A stretch of DNA of 20,167 bases from Pseudomonadota bacterium (lineage in GTDB: Bacteria; Pseudomonadota; Alphaproteobacteria; Rhizobiales; Xanthobacteraceae): assembly GCA_023388935.1 (NCBI GenBank), contig JAEWFG010000328.1, positions 1-20,167 on the forward strand. Direction: 5' to 3'. Numbering within the stretch: position 1 is the first letter of the stretch; each line of letters begins with the position of its first letter. The notes beneath the pieces are model-generated. The model was not told where the DNA came from, made no database searches, and saw only the letters and a list, made by a program, of their open reading frames with translations. The translations under genes and the position numbers were made by a program. Below are positions 9,169 through 16,752 of this stretch, in pieces.

Positions 9169-10782
9169 GTGCGTACAATTTATATCATTTCTGATTTGCA
9201 TCTCGGCGGAGATTACCCCGAACCGCGTGGACCGGGTAAGCGCGGTTTTCGCTTATGCACCCGCGCCGATGCAATTGCGCAGTTCGTTGATAGCCTCAAC
9301 GGGAGCTGTGCGCGGCACGGGACGAGTGAACTTGTCCTGAATGGCGATACGGTCGACTTCCTAGCCGAACACGATGATGGCTTGAATGCTTGGTCTCCGT
9401 TCACCAGGGAACCCAAACGGGCGGTTGAAAAACTCGAGGCGATCGTCAAACGAGACCAGATCGTGTTCGACGCCATCCGGCGCTTTCTTGATCGGCGCGG
9501 CCGCGTTGTCGTGCTGCTCGGGAATCACGATATCGAATTGAGCCTCCCGGATGTGCGCGTCGCATTCCGTCATGCAATTGGAGTCAAACCGGAGCACGAT
9601 TTCGAGTTTCTTTACGACGGCGAAGCCTATGTCGTTGGCGACGCGCTGATCGAGCATGGCAATCGATACGACGACTGGAACCAAGTCGATTATGATGCGC
9701 TACGTCACGTCCGCTCGGTCCAGTCGCGCCGGCTGGATGCATCCAAGGAGCACGTCTTCGTTGCGCCTGCCGGGAGCGAGATGGTCACCGAGGTCATCAA
9801 CGCGATCAAGCTTGACTATCCGTTCGTGGATCTGCTGAAGCCCGAGACTGCTGCGGTGGTGCCGATGCTGCTCGCGCTCGAACCGGACTTTCGCGCGCGC
9901 CTCGGGACGATTGCCCTTCTGTACAAGCGAACGCGTAGTCATGGGCTCGCAGATGCGGTGACGCCGAAATTCGGCGGCGACATTCGATCCGAACAATCCG
10001 AGAACCGCATTTCTGGCGGAGACATCGGAGGTAATACCGCCGCGGATCAGGATGGATTTGGCGGGGATATCTCTGCGGACGGCAATTCAACCCCGCATGC
10101 CGTGCGATCGGAGCAGAACGCTGCGTTGATCGAAACGCTCCAGACTTCGTTGGGCGGCGACGCCGAGCAATTCCTCCGCAGCCTTGACGCGGAAGTCGCC
10201 GAAGCAGATCCGTTGGGTCAACTTGGAGACGAAATCTCGGCGTCCGATACCGTAAGCCGGATCTCCGGCTTTGCCGCTCTGCTATTCGGACGTTCGTCTC
10301 AACCTTTCGAGAAACGACTTCCCGCCCTGCTCAGAGCAATGCGCGGGCTGCAGCACAGCGAGACGTTTGACCCTGGCACCGAAAGTCAAACGGAGTATCT
10401 CAATGCCGCGCAATCACTCGCCGATCGCGGAGGGTTCCGCTACGTCGTATTCGGACACACCCATCAAGCCAAACGCGTATCTCTGGGGAACGGCCGCTTC
10501 TATTTCAATACCGGCACATGGGCCGATGTGCTGCAGTTTCCCAATGAGATATTGAAGTCGGAGACCGACGCACTAGCGGCCTTGCGGACATTCGTTGAAC
10601 ATATGAAGGCCGGCGACTTTTCCGCCTGGACGTTGTTTCGTCCGACCTATGTCCAACTCCAGATCAGCGACGACAACAAGATTTCGAACGCCGAGCTGCT
10701 GACGTTTCCGGAGATGTCAACCTCATCAGCCAGCGTATTCCCGACGCGTATCGGAACACTGCCCCCTGCACTTGACGGTTAG
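9169..10782 (+). CDS. Calcineurin-like metallophosphoesterase, first gene of a putative conflict operon
   Basis: About 537 residues; a two-metal phosphoesterase, expected to cut phosphodiesters or phosphomonoesters (nucleic acid, nucleotide or lipid). Motifs in order: ISDLHLGG (Asp9, His11), LNGDTVDF (Asp60, Asp63), LLGNHD (Asn119, His120), EHGNRYD (His163) and, much later, FGHTH (His430, His432). All metal ligands are present. Between the fourth and fifth motifs lie about 265 residues, including a low-complexity stretch at about 268-316 with GGDI three times and RSEQ twice. Ordinary domains of this type total about 250 residues. An ATG at 9130 would add 13 residues but has no ribosome binding site, whereas the GTG at 9169 follows GGAAGAGGG and starts directly at the first beta-strand. 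Five bp separate it from the protease gene. No signal peptide or membrane segment is seen. Confidence 0.88.
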   Translation: MRTIYIISDLHLGGDYPEPRGPGKRGFRLCTRADAIAQFVDSLNGSCARHGTSELVLNGDTVDFLAEHDDGLNAWSPFTREPKRAVEKLEAIVKRDQIVFDAIRRFLDRRGRVVVLLGNHDIELSLPDVRVAFRHAIGVKPEHDFEFLYDGEAYVVGDALIEHGNRYDDWNQVDYDALRHVRSVQSRRLDASKEHVFVAPAGSEMVTEVINAIKLDYPFVDLLKPETAAVVPMLLALEPDFRARLGTIALLYKRTRSHGLADAVTPKFGGDIRSEQSENRISGGDIGGNTAADQDGFGGDISADGNSTPHAVRSEQNAALIETLQTSLGGDAEQFLRSLDAEVAEADPLGQLGDEISASDTVSRISGFAALLFGRSSQPFEKRLPALLRAMRGLQHSETFDPGTESQTEYLNAAQSLADRGGFRYVVFGHTHQAKRVSLGNGRFYFNTGTWADVLQFPNEILKSETDALAALRTFVEHMKAGDFSAWTLFRPTYVQLQISDDNKISNAELLTFPEMSTSSASVFPTRIGTLPPALDG

Positions 10783-10787
10783 TTCTC

Positions 10788-12776
10788 ATGGATGAATTTC
10801 GCGACGCGATCGCCAAAGTCACTATCGAAAACACGAGCGTGCGCGGCACGGCCTTCCTGGTGGCGCCTGATTTGGTGGCGACCGCGCTGCACGTGGTTGC
10901 CGATCGTCGCACCGAACCTCCAACGTTTCTACCCGGAACGATCCATCTCGAATTCCGCGGCCACAAGACCGCCGCCGAAGTCATTCAAAAAAAATGGGAT
11001 CAAGACGCAGATTGCGTTCTGCTTCGATGCCTCGATCCGGCGCCGTTGACCGACTATCCGACAATCCCATTGCGCGAGTTGAATCACTCCGACGATCTGT
11101 TCAAAACACGCGGCTATCCCGACGCGCAACCGGTCGATGGCATGACCTGGGCTGGCAAGGTCAGGGATCACGCGGCGCAATTGACGAACTTCTACGCCAC
11201 GCGGCAATCCCCATATGAACCGGTCTTGCAGCTCTTCTGCGAGGAGGCTGGTGCTGGCACCGGTGCTCCACCGAAGGGACTTTCCGGCGCTCCCATCATT
11301 GTCGGCAGCGCAGCCGTTGGATTGATGCGCTTCGCTTTGATGCAGGATGGCCGCGCGGTCGCCGCCACACTCTATGGCTGCAGCGCCCGCGACATTGTTG
11401 CGCTCGACCCCGAGAAACTGAGTTTGCGCCCACCGCTTGCGCCAACCGTCCTTCTGACGACCGAGCAGATGGCACAATTGGCGAAATCCCTCGTTATCGC
11501 TTTCGCGGGCAATCTCAATGGTCTTCGCCGCACCGTGAGGTTTTCGCTCGGTGTTGAAGCAGAGCGCAGTGTAACGCGAGCCAAGGATCTCGACGAATTC
11601 GTCTTCACCCTGTTGGAAGCGCTGGCTCAACAAGGCCCCGGCATGATCAGCGTGCTGATACGCGGCGCCATCGCGGCGCATCCGGCGGACCAAGAACTGC
11701 GCGCCTTCGCGAAGGAAGCTTCGCCTTACTCACTCGAGCCCCTGGATGATGATCCGGACGTTCAGGAGACCCACGATCGCGAGCTGGTAACGAAGATCAC
11801 TTTCGCGCTCGGAGACCTGAACCGCATGAGGCAAGCGCGGGATCTTCAATACATCATGGCAAGCTACCGGCCAGATTTCGAAAAGACGCGACAGCAGATC
11901 GGCGTCCTCGCCAAGTACAAGGAATTGCACAATTGCCTGCATGAAATTCAAAAGCGTCTTAACACAATCACCAACAACATCGAACGTCTCAAATTGAACG
12001 ATCATGTTCAACCGTACCTGAGGGATGACGCATCCTTCCTGAGCACCTTCGCGAGAAGAGCCAGAAACCAGCTCGAAGGTCTGCCGACAGCCGACGAAGA
12101 GCGAGGCTGGATCGACGAGCTTCAATCCTGTGCGAACGATGTGAGGGCCGCGAGCCTGGCCGTATCCATCATGGACGAGAACATTCTAAGTGTTCCGGAG
12201 CGGCTTGAGCACCTCTTACCCAATGCATCTCACATCAACAGGGAGCTGGTTGGCACTGCAAAGGATGTCGGCCTCAACAATTTTTCCGAAACCATGCGCC
12301 TGGTCGAACAGCAACTCCGCGCTACCATACCGGAAGACTCCCTGAAGTGGCTGACCCAGGGTTCGCTCGCCGTCGGCAGGCTGAGATCGCGCCTTGCAGG
12401 GCTGGTCGCCGAACATGACGAGTGGCAGTCGCTCAACACCGACCTCGAATATGCCAAGTCGCAGAAGAAAATCCAGCCTCAAGCCAGATTTTCATCGTGG
12501 CCCCAATTCAAAGCCAAACTCGTCGGACTGTGCGATGCGTTTCCGCAGGAAGAATGGTCGACCGAATTGAAGGACATGATGAAGCCGTGGATGGCCGCAG
12601 ACATCCCGCCGCCGGAGCCGCAGATACCTGCCAATATCAGGAAACTGAACGACGATTTCGACGCCTTCTACAAACAATGCGTCGATCGCTTTATCAGGGT
12701 CGACGATGAGCTGAATGAGCTTTGCAAGAAGATCGCATCGTTTGCGACGCCGCTTGACAATCTCCTGACCGCGTAA
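10788..12776 (+). CDS. Trypsin-like serine protease with effector-associated domain (EAD1-like) and helical C-terminus
   Basis: A 662-residue protein. Residues 1-205 are a trypsin-like peptidase: GTAFLVAPDLVATALHVV carries catalytic His35, DADCVLLR carries Asp75, and KGLSGAPI carries Ser166 (G-x-S-G-x-P). There is no signal peptide, so it should act inside the cell. Residues about 225-310 match my recollection of effector-associated domain EAD1, a small helical adaptor of NTP-dependent conflict systems: LAKSLVIAFAGNLNGLRRTV, RFSLG, then a DEFVFTLLEALAQQG helix and an AHPADQELRAFAKE end. Residues 311-662 are strongly helical with coiled-coil character and no family I recognise. The gene starts 5 bp after the phosphoesterase gene and ends 15 bp before the next, so the three are almost surely co-transcribed. 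The domain assignment needs a profile search. Confidence 0.85.
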   Translation: MDEFRDAIAKVTIENTSVRGTAFLVAPDLVATALHVVADRRTEPPTFLPGTIHLEFRGHKTAAEVIQKKWDQDADCVLLRCLDPAPLTDYPTIPLRELNHSDDLFKTRGYPDAQPVDGMTWAGKVRDHAAQLTNFYATRQSPYEPVLQLFCEEAGAGTGAPPKGLSGAPIIVGSAAVGLMRFALMQDGRAVAATLYGCSARDIVALDPEKLSLRPPLAPTVLLTTEQMAQLAKSLVIAFAGNLNGLRRTVRFSLGVEAERSVTRAKDLDEFVFTLLEALAQQGPGMISVLIRGAIAAHPADQELRAFAKEASPYSLEPLDDDPDVQETHDRELVTKITFALGDLNRMRQARDLQYIMASYRPDFEKTRQQIGVLAKYKELHNCLHEIQKRLNTITNNIERLKLNDHVQPYLRDDASFLSTFARRARNQLEGLPTADEERGWIDELQSCANDVRAASLAVSIMDENILSVPERLEHLLPNASHINRELVGTAKDVGLNNFSETMRLVEQQLRATIPEDSLKWLTQGSLAVGRLRSRLAGLVAEHDEWQSLNTDLEYAKSQKKIQPQARFSSWPQFKAKLVGLCDAFPQEEWSTELKDMMKPWMAADIPPPEPQIPANIRKLNDDFDAFYKQCVDRFIRVDDELNELCKKIASFATPLDNLLTA

Positions 12777-12791
12777 CCGGGCTCGACCGCA

Positions 12792-14861
12792 ATGAGCATC
12801 ACACAGAGCAACTCTCAGCCTTTCTCCTCGCTGCAGGCCCTTGAGCACGCAAGCGACGCCTTGATTGCAGACCTGCCCGAAGATGAACTTTCAGCGTCCG
12901 ATTCGGACTGCAAAGCGATTGCCGAGCGGATAGAGCTCTTCATCGATCGCGCGATCACGACCGGCACAGTGCTGGACGCACCGGAGGATCGAAAAGCTGC
13001 GCAGGCGCTCGTCGACTTTTGGGTGGCGAAACGCTTCGCAGTCTCTCGGGCCAATCACACCAAGCAACGTCCCTCGGCAAAAACCAACACCTTGCTCAGG
13101 CCTTTTGATCGTGCGGCGATGACAGCGGCAATCGCCGAAGGCGACAAGGTGCTGGGCTCTCTTCGCCGGAGAGATAATGGCCAGACCCAGGGCTTTCTCC
13201 GCCGAATTCTGTCGCGGGTCGCTCCGTCGCTTGGGGATGATGGTGCCGGCTATTATGACATTGCGCGCCGGATGCTGTTGCGGACAATTCCCATCTCGAG
13301 TGGTGATCGCACTTGCGAGCCAATGGCAGTCCAGCGGAACGACCTGCTCTTGCTTGGTGATCCCATTCGAAGCAAAGCAGTACTTGATGCGCTTGTCGCG
13401 TCCGGTGTTTTGCGCGAGGAACCAACCGAGTCGGGAGCGCTCATCTCGCTCCGCTACGAGACGCTGCCGGAAGACTGGCAGACGCTTCGCAGCCTGATCG
13501 CCGAGCGCGTCAGTTTTCGCGACACGGTCGTGTCCTGGCAGCAGCGGGGCAGCGCTAGGCACGCGCTCGCATCCGCCGGACAAGCTAGCAAGGCACAGGC
13601 AGACTATGCCGACGTGAACGAGCTGGAGCGCGTATTCATTACGGCCAGCTTGTCACATGGCCGCCGCAAGACGATTGTCCTTTCGATTGTCTTCGCCCTT
13701 GGGCTCCCACTTTTGGGAGTCGCCTCGATAAGGCTCTATGACCGCTGGGAGGCTGCGAAGCGGGAGGCTGCGACGGCGCGAGCGATACTAACTGTGCTTT
13801 CGACCGATGATAAACAACTCAAGGAGGAAAGCATCCGGAAGCTGGCTCAATTCGGCGAGCCGCTCAACTTCCAATCGCTACCTCTGGAGCATCTGGATCT
13901 GAAAAACATATATGGAGGTGCAAAGTCGCCTGCGATCGTCGAATTGTTCAGATCAGGAATTGTAAGCGTCAATCTGGCAGGCGCGGCTCTTCCGTATGCG
14001 TCATTCTCTCAGTGCAAGATATATGAAGTTCAATTTCCGGGCGCGGAATTGTCATCGGCGCGTTTCGACGAAGCGGTCATTACCAAGTCGGATTTCTCCG
14101 GCGCGGTCTTGTATCGGGCCATTTTCGACCACGCCCAATTCAATGAAAAGAATAATTTTTCGAACGCCGATCTCCGGTCCGCGTCGTTTCGCGACGTCGA
14201 GATAAATGGCGACCTGATTTTCACCGACGCGGCGTGGTGGCTGGCCTTTGGGTGGACCCTTCCGCAGATCGAAAAGTTTGCCGCTCAATACAGCGACATG
14301 GACATCAAGAAGACGAAGATATTCAACGACGACATCATCAGAGGAACAAAAGAAATCGACAAAGCGACCTCGCCCGAAGATCACGTGCGAGCGTTGAACG
14401 CGATGGCTTGGACCTACGCGATATACGGAGCTGATCTGGCGCTTGCGGAAAAATTCTCGCAAAGAACCTCGGAAGAATTCGCGAGGATCAAGACCATGAA
14501 AGGGAAATCGGACACCTGGATCACCAAAAACGACGCTAACTTTACAGATACGAAGGCCTATATCCTGCTGCAGGACGACCACCCGGCAAAGGCTGTCGAA
14601 TTATACGAGCAGCCCGGGATCGTCGAACCAAATTCACAAGGTGATCTGATATTCAGATATGCCGTCGCGTTGCACGCCCTTGCGATGACAAAATCAGGCG
14701 ATGAGAAGGAGCGGCTCGATCAGGAAGCGGAGCTTCGCCTGAAGCAGTCGCTCAAAAATCGCAACTACATACCCAGCCATGAACTCTATCTGCTACGTCG
14801 TTACATAACAGACGAGTTCAAAGACAAGCTCGTCGCGAACTTGAGGGATGACGCGAATTGA
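12792..14861 (+). CDS. Membrane protein resembling an nSTAND protein without its NTPase core, with pentapeptide repeats and TPR-like end
   Basis: A 689-residue protein. Residues 10-105 form a helical region (EDRKAAQALVDFWVAKRF) like the linker that precedes nSTAND1 NTPases. No Walker A, Walker B or other NTPase motif follows. Instead residues 150-285 resemble the winged-helix and helical part that normally comes after the NTPase: YYDIARRMLLRTI, ELLLLGDP-type RNDLLLLGDP, LVASGVLREE, then LRYETLPEDWQTLRSLIAER in place of the usual VEVAHEALLRRWPRLR. One transmembrane helix lies at 293-314, followed by a short coiled coil. Residues about 390-475 are pentapeptide repeats (VNLAGAAL, FSGAVLYRAIF, FSNADLRSASF). 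Residues 530-665 are helical and TPR-like. It is the last gene of the operon. Stretches near 14130-14340 are more AT-rich than the flanking metabolic genes, hinting at transfer. Confidence 0.78.
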   Translation: MSITQSNSQPFSSLQALEHASDALIADLPEDELSASDSDCKAIAERIELFIDRAITTGTVLDAPEDRKAAQALVDFWVAKRFAVSRANHTKQRPSAKTNTLLRPFDRAAMTAAIAEGDKVLGSLRRRDNGQTQGFLRRILSRVAPSLGDDGAGYYDIARRMLLRTIPISSGDRTCEPMAVQRNDLLLLGDPIRSKAVLDALVASGVLREEPTESGALISLRYETLPEDWQTLRSLIAERVSFRDTVVSWQQRGSARHALASAGQASKAQADYADVNELERVFITASLSHGRRKTIVLSIVFALGLPLLGVASIRLYDRWEAAKREAATARAILTVLSTDDKQLKEESIRKLAQFGEPLNFQSLPLEHLDLKNIYGGAKSPAIVELFRSGIVSVNLAGAALPYASFSQCKIYEVQFPGAELSSARFDEAVITKSDFSGAVLYRAIFDHAQFNEKNNFSNADLRSASFRDVEINGDLIFTDAAWWLAFGWTLPQIEKFAAQYSDMDIKKTKIFNDDIIRGTKEIDKATSPEDHVRALNAMAWTYAIYGADLALAEKFSQRTSEEFARIKTMKGKSDTWITKNDANFTDTKAYILLQDDHPAKAVELYEQPGIVEPNSQGDLIFRYAVALHALAMTKSGDEKERLDQEAELRLKQSLKNRNYIPSHELYLLRRYITDEFKDKLVANLRDDAN

Positions 14862-14901
14862 CAACGCCTCAACAGAGACACGACATTTTCGCAGCGTCAA
14901 C

Positions 14902-15024
14902 TCAGCATCTGCCGCTGCAGCCGGCGACGGCCGGTGTCGGAGCTGCGATCAAACAAGTACCCGCCGCGAAGCCGGCCAATGCCAACAATCCAATGCCAAA
15001 AGCAAATATGCGAATGCGCTTCAT
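14902..15024 (-). CDS. Small secreted peptide, 40 residues
   Basis: The ATG at 15024 is preceded by GGAG at a spacing of about seven bases and opens a 40-codon frame. It starts MKRIRIFAFGIGLLALAG, a textbook signal peptide with two or three positive residues and a hydrophobic core, and a likely cleavage site after PTPAVA. Only a six-residue, cysteine-containing tail (GCSGRC) would remain after cleavage. Alternatively it stays in the membrane as a one-span micropeptide. It runs convergently toward the three-gene operon, ending 41 bp beyond its last stop. I do not recognise a family, and the call rests on the signal peptide plus the ribosome binding site. Confidence 0.48.
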   Translation of the reverse strand: MKRIRIFAFGIGLLALAGFAAGTCLIAAPTPAVAGCSGRC

Positions 15025-15248
15025 CGAACACTCCTACGCACACTGATTGGTGGTTGCACACGTAGCAGAGAAACCGTCTGAACGCGCCGGCGCACCGCAC
15101 CGCGCAATTCACACCTTAGCGCACCTCGGCCGGCTGTTCTGTGATCCGCTTCACTTTAGCGACAAAAGATCGCAGCCTGTACCACGTGTGCAACTGGTAC
15201 GTCAGTTCCACTTACACAAATTTGCAGCGCAGAGCGTCGCCAACGACT

Positions 15249-15383
15249 TGTTACCGATGTCTCCGGGCTGGACATACTTCGAACTGGAGCAGAAAACCCT
15301 GCTACCCCTCGACAACCCGTTCGGCACGAGGTTGTCACCCATGTCTTAGGGACGTTCTGTTACCTATGTGTCCGGGCCGGACA
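15249..15383. repeat. Near-identical 26-bp direct repeats, possible insertion sequence ends
   Basis: Two 26-bp copies at 15249-15274 and 15358-15383 agree at 23 positions; both begin TGTTACC, carry TCCGGGC in the middle and end GGACA. A third partial copy, TGTCACCCATGT, lies at 15333-15344. TGT(T/C)ACC(N)ATGT resembles ends of rhizobial IS481-like elements as I recall them. No transposase gene is present, so these would be solo or leftover ends. The family assignment is weak; the repeat itself is plain. Confidence 0.45.
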
Positions 15384-15393
15384 ATCGGCAGAC

Positions 15394-15413
15394 TGGCGGA
15401 GAGAGTGGGACTC
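15394..15413 (-). other. 20-bp copy of a serine-type tRNA 3' end, candidate attachment site
   Basis: Read on the minus strand, the 20 bases end CCCACTCTCTCCGCCA. This matches the 3' T-arm strand, the acceptor strand, the discriminator G and CCA of tRNA-Ser-type genes. The rest of a tRNA is absent: the T-loop sequence and everything 5' of it cannot be read next to it. Duplicated tRNA 3' ends of this size are typical attL/attR cores left by tyrosine-recombinase islands. No integrase gene is in the window. Confidence 0.45.
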
Positions 15414-15620
15414 CCTTCCCCCTTGCCGCGAATGCGCGAATTCCGCCGAAAAACGAGGTTTCCTGAAAAGCCCGGTCGTGTTTTGCGACCACCTCTGTGT
15501 ACCACCTGACCGACTGCTGAAGGACTCGTTTTTCGGGGAGTATCGGGGCGTTTCGGACGCGATCAGCACCTTTGGGTGGCAGCCCGAGCACCCCGATGTC
15601 GGTGGCCGAGGCGCCAGCCT

Positions 15621-16388
15621 TCAGGGCAGCGCCACTCCGGTAAGTTCTTCAAGACGCGCGACCAGCGCGTCCTGGAAAGCGGCGCCCCTCGCTTCGGCCG
15701 AAGGCTGCTCCTGCCGCATGTTGTGCCAGTATCGACCGCCGACCATGGCGGCGGGGTCCGCGCTCACGGCGAGCCAACCCTGGGTGCGCTGGCCCGTATC
15801 GATGTCGACCGGGGCGCTCGCGCCTCCCATCCGCGTGCGCACCCAGCCCGGATCCACCGCGTTGCTCAGGATGTTCGGCCACCGTCTGGCAATACAGAGC
15901 GCAAGCGCGACCGCGTGCAGCTTGCTCTCCGCGTAGGCGCGCGCCCCGTCCCATGGGCGATCAATCCAGTCGAGATCCTGTAGGGAGCCTTCGCCGCCGC
16001 GGTGAAGCCCGCTGCTGAGATAAACGAGGCGATCGGGCCGATCGATCAGGGCCGTGAGCATGAACGGCGCCAAGGTGTTCACCGCCAAAGTGACCGCATG
16101 CCCCTCTGGTGTCGATCCTCGGGTAGGTGCCGTGTAGATGCCCGCATTGTGGATGACGCAGTCCATGCCGCCGATCGCGTTGACCTGGTCTGCGATGCGG
16201 CGCACATCGGCAGCCCGGCCTAGATCGCCGATCACGACTTCGGCGCTTGCGCCGGAGCGATCGGCGAGCGCCAACGCGCGTTCCTTCGATCGCGCATGCA
16301 GGATCACTTGGTGGCCCGCGTCCAGAAGCGACCGCGCCACCGCGCGCCCGAGCCCATCCGTGCTGCCAGTGATGAAGATGCGTGCCAT
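15621..16388 (-). CDS. Short-chain dehydrogenase/reductase family protein
   Basis: A 255-residue Rossmann-fold oxidoreductase using NAD(P)H, substrate unknown. The cofactor motif TGSTDGLG is at 7-14, NAG at 81-83, the catalytic serine lies in YLSSGLH (Ser125/Ser126) and the YxxxK pair is Tyr152 and Lys156 in YAESK. HARSKERA after beta-strand 2 places basic residues where NADP-preferring members have them, suggesting NADPH. Length is standard and no defect is seen. The ATG at 16388 gives MARIFITGS, the expected start of the first beta-strand. The gene stands alone between the insertion-scar gap and a repeat-bearing gap. Confidence 0.92.
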   Translation of the reverse strand: MARIFITGSTDGLGRAVARSLLDAGHQVILHARSKERALALADRSGASAEVVIGDLGRAADVRRIADQVNAIGGMDCVIHNAGIYTAPTRGSTPEGHAVTLAVNTLAPFMLTALIDRPDRLVYLSSGLHRGGEGSLQDLDWIDRPWDGARAYAESKLHAVALALCIARRWPNILSNAVDPGWVRTRMGGASAPVDIDTGQRTQGWLAVSADPAAMVGGRYWHNMRQEQPSAEARGAAFQDALVARLEELTGVALP

Positions 16389-16752
16389 TTTCTACTCCTC
16401 TTGCCTCTCGCCTCTCGCCGCCCGCCTGGCGCCTCGTTGGCTCTAGTTTGAAAGCGCGAATCACAAGGGTCGAGCCAGACGCAATGCGTGCGGGCGTGCC
16501 CCGGTAGGACGCTTACGGGTAGAAGCGGACATCGGCCAGCCAACAGTTTCCGCTGAAGCCGTCGAAAATGAGCCAGAGCCGAACTACCATTTGATCGCAA
16601 CACGTCGGCTGTCCGAGTTAGATCGGGCTACCTTCGGCGTTTGCCAGCGGACTTTCTCGCCGCGACGGAGAATAGGCTTTGCGCTTGCTTATGACCTAGC
16701 CTGCGGCTCGATCGGACCGTCTCAGTATGAAGCTGTCCGCGAGATAGTCGGC
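16389..16752. other. Gap with one dispersed repeat, otherwise empty
   Basis: Upstream of the SDR gene and downstream of the DUF6894 gene. It contains one copy of the 59-bp repeat (16522-16580). An open frame at 16591-16818 on the plus strand has no recognisable features and overlaps the DUF6894 gene in antisense, so I do not call it. Confidence 0.45.
16522..16580 (+). repeat. Dispersed 59-bp repeat, copy 1
   Basis: Begins GAAGCGGACATC and, exactly 41 bp after its first base, continues CGAAAATGAGCCAGAGC. The same two blocks at the same spacing occur at 18960 and 19980. Similarity to the 19980 copy continues downstream (CATTTGATCGC versus CATTTAGTCGC) with a 5-bp indel. AAGCGGACAT/ATGACCC blocks are familiar from intergenic DNA of rhizobia; their function is unknown to me. 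Confidence 0.6.

Larger units (their letters stand above)
15025..15620. other. Gene-free gap carrying insertion and integration scars
   Basis: I find no credible coding frame here. The stretch contains three IS-terminus-like TGT(T/C)ACCNATGT motifs (15249-15383), a 20-bp match to a serine-type tRNA 3' end (15394-15413), and about 200 bp beyond it in which I see nothing. It lies between the accessory operon with its small peptide gene and the SDR gene. Confidence 0.5.
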
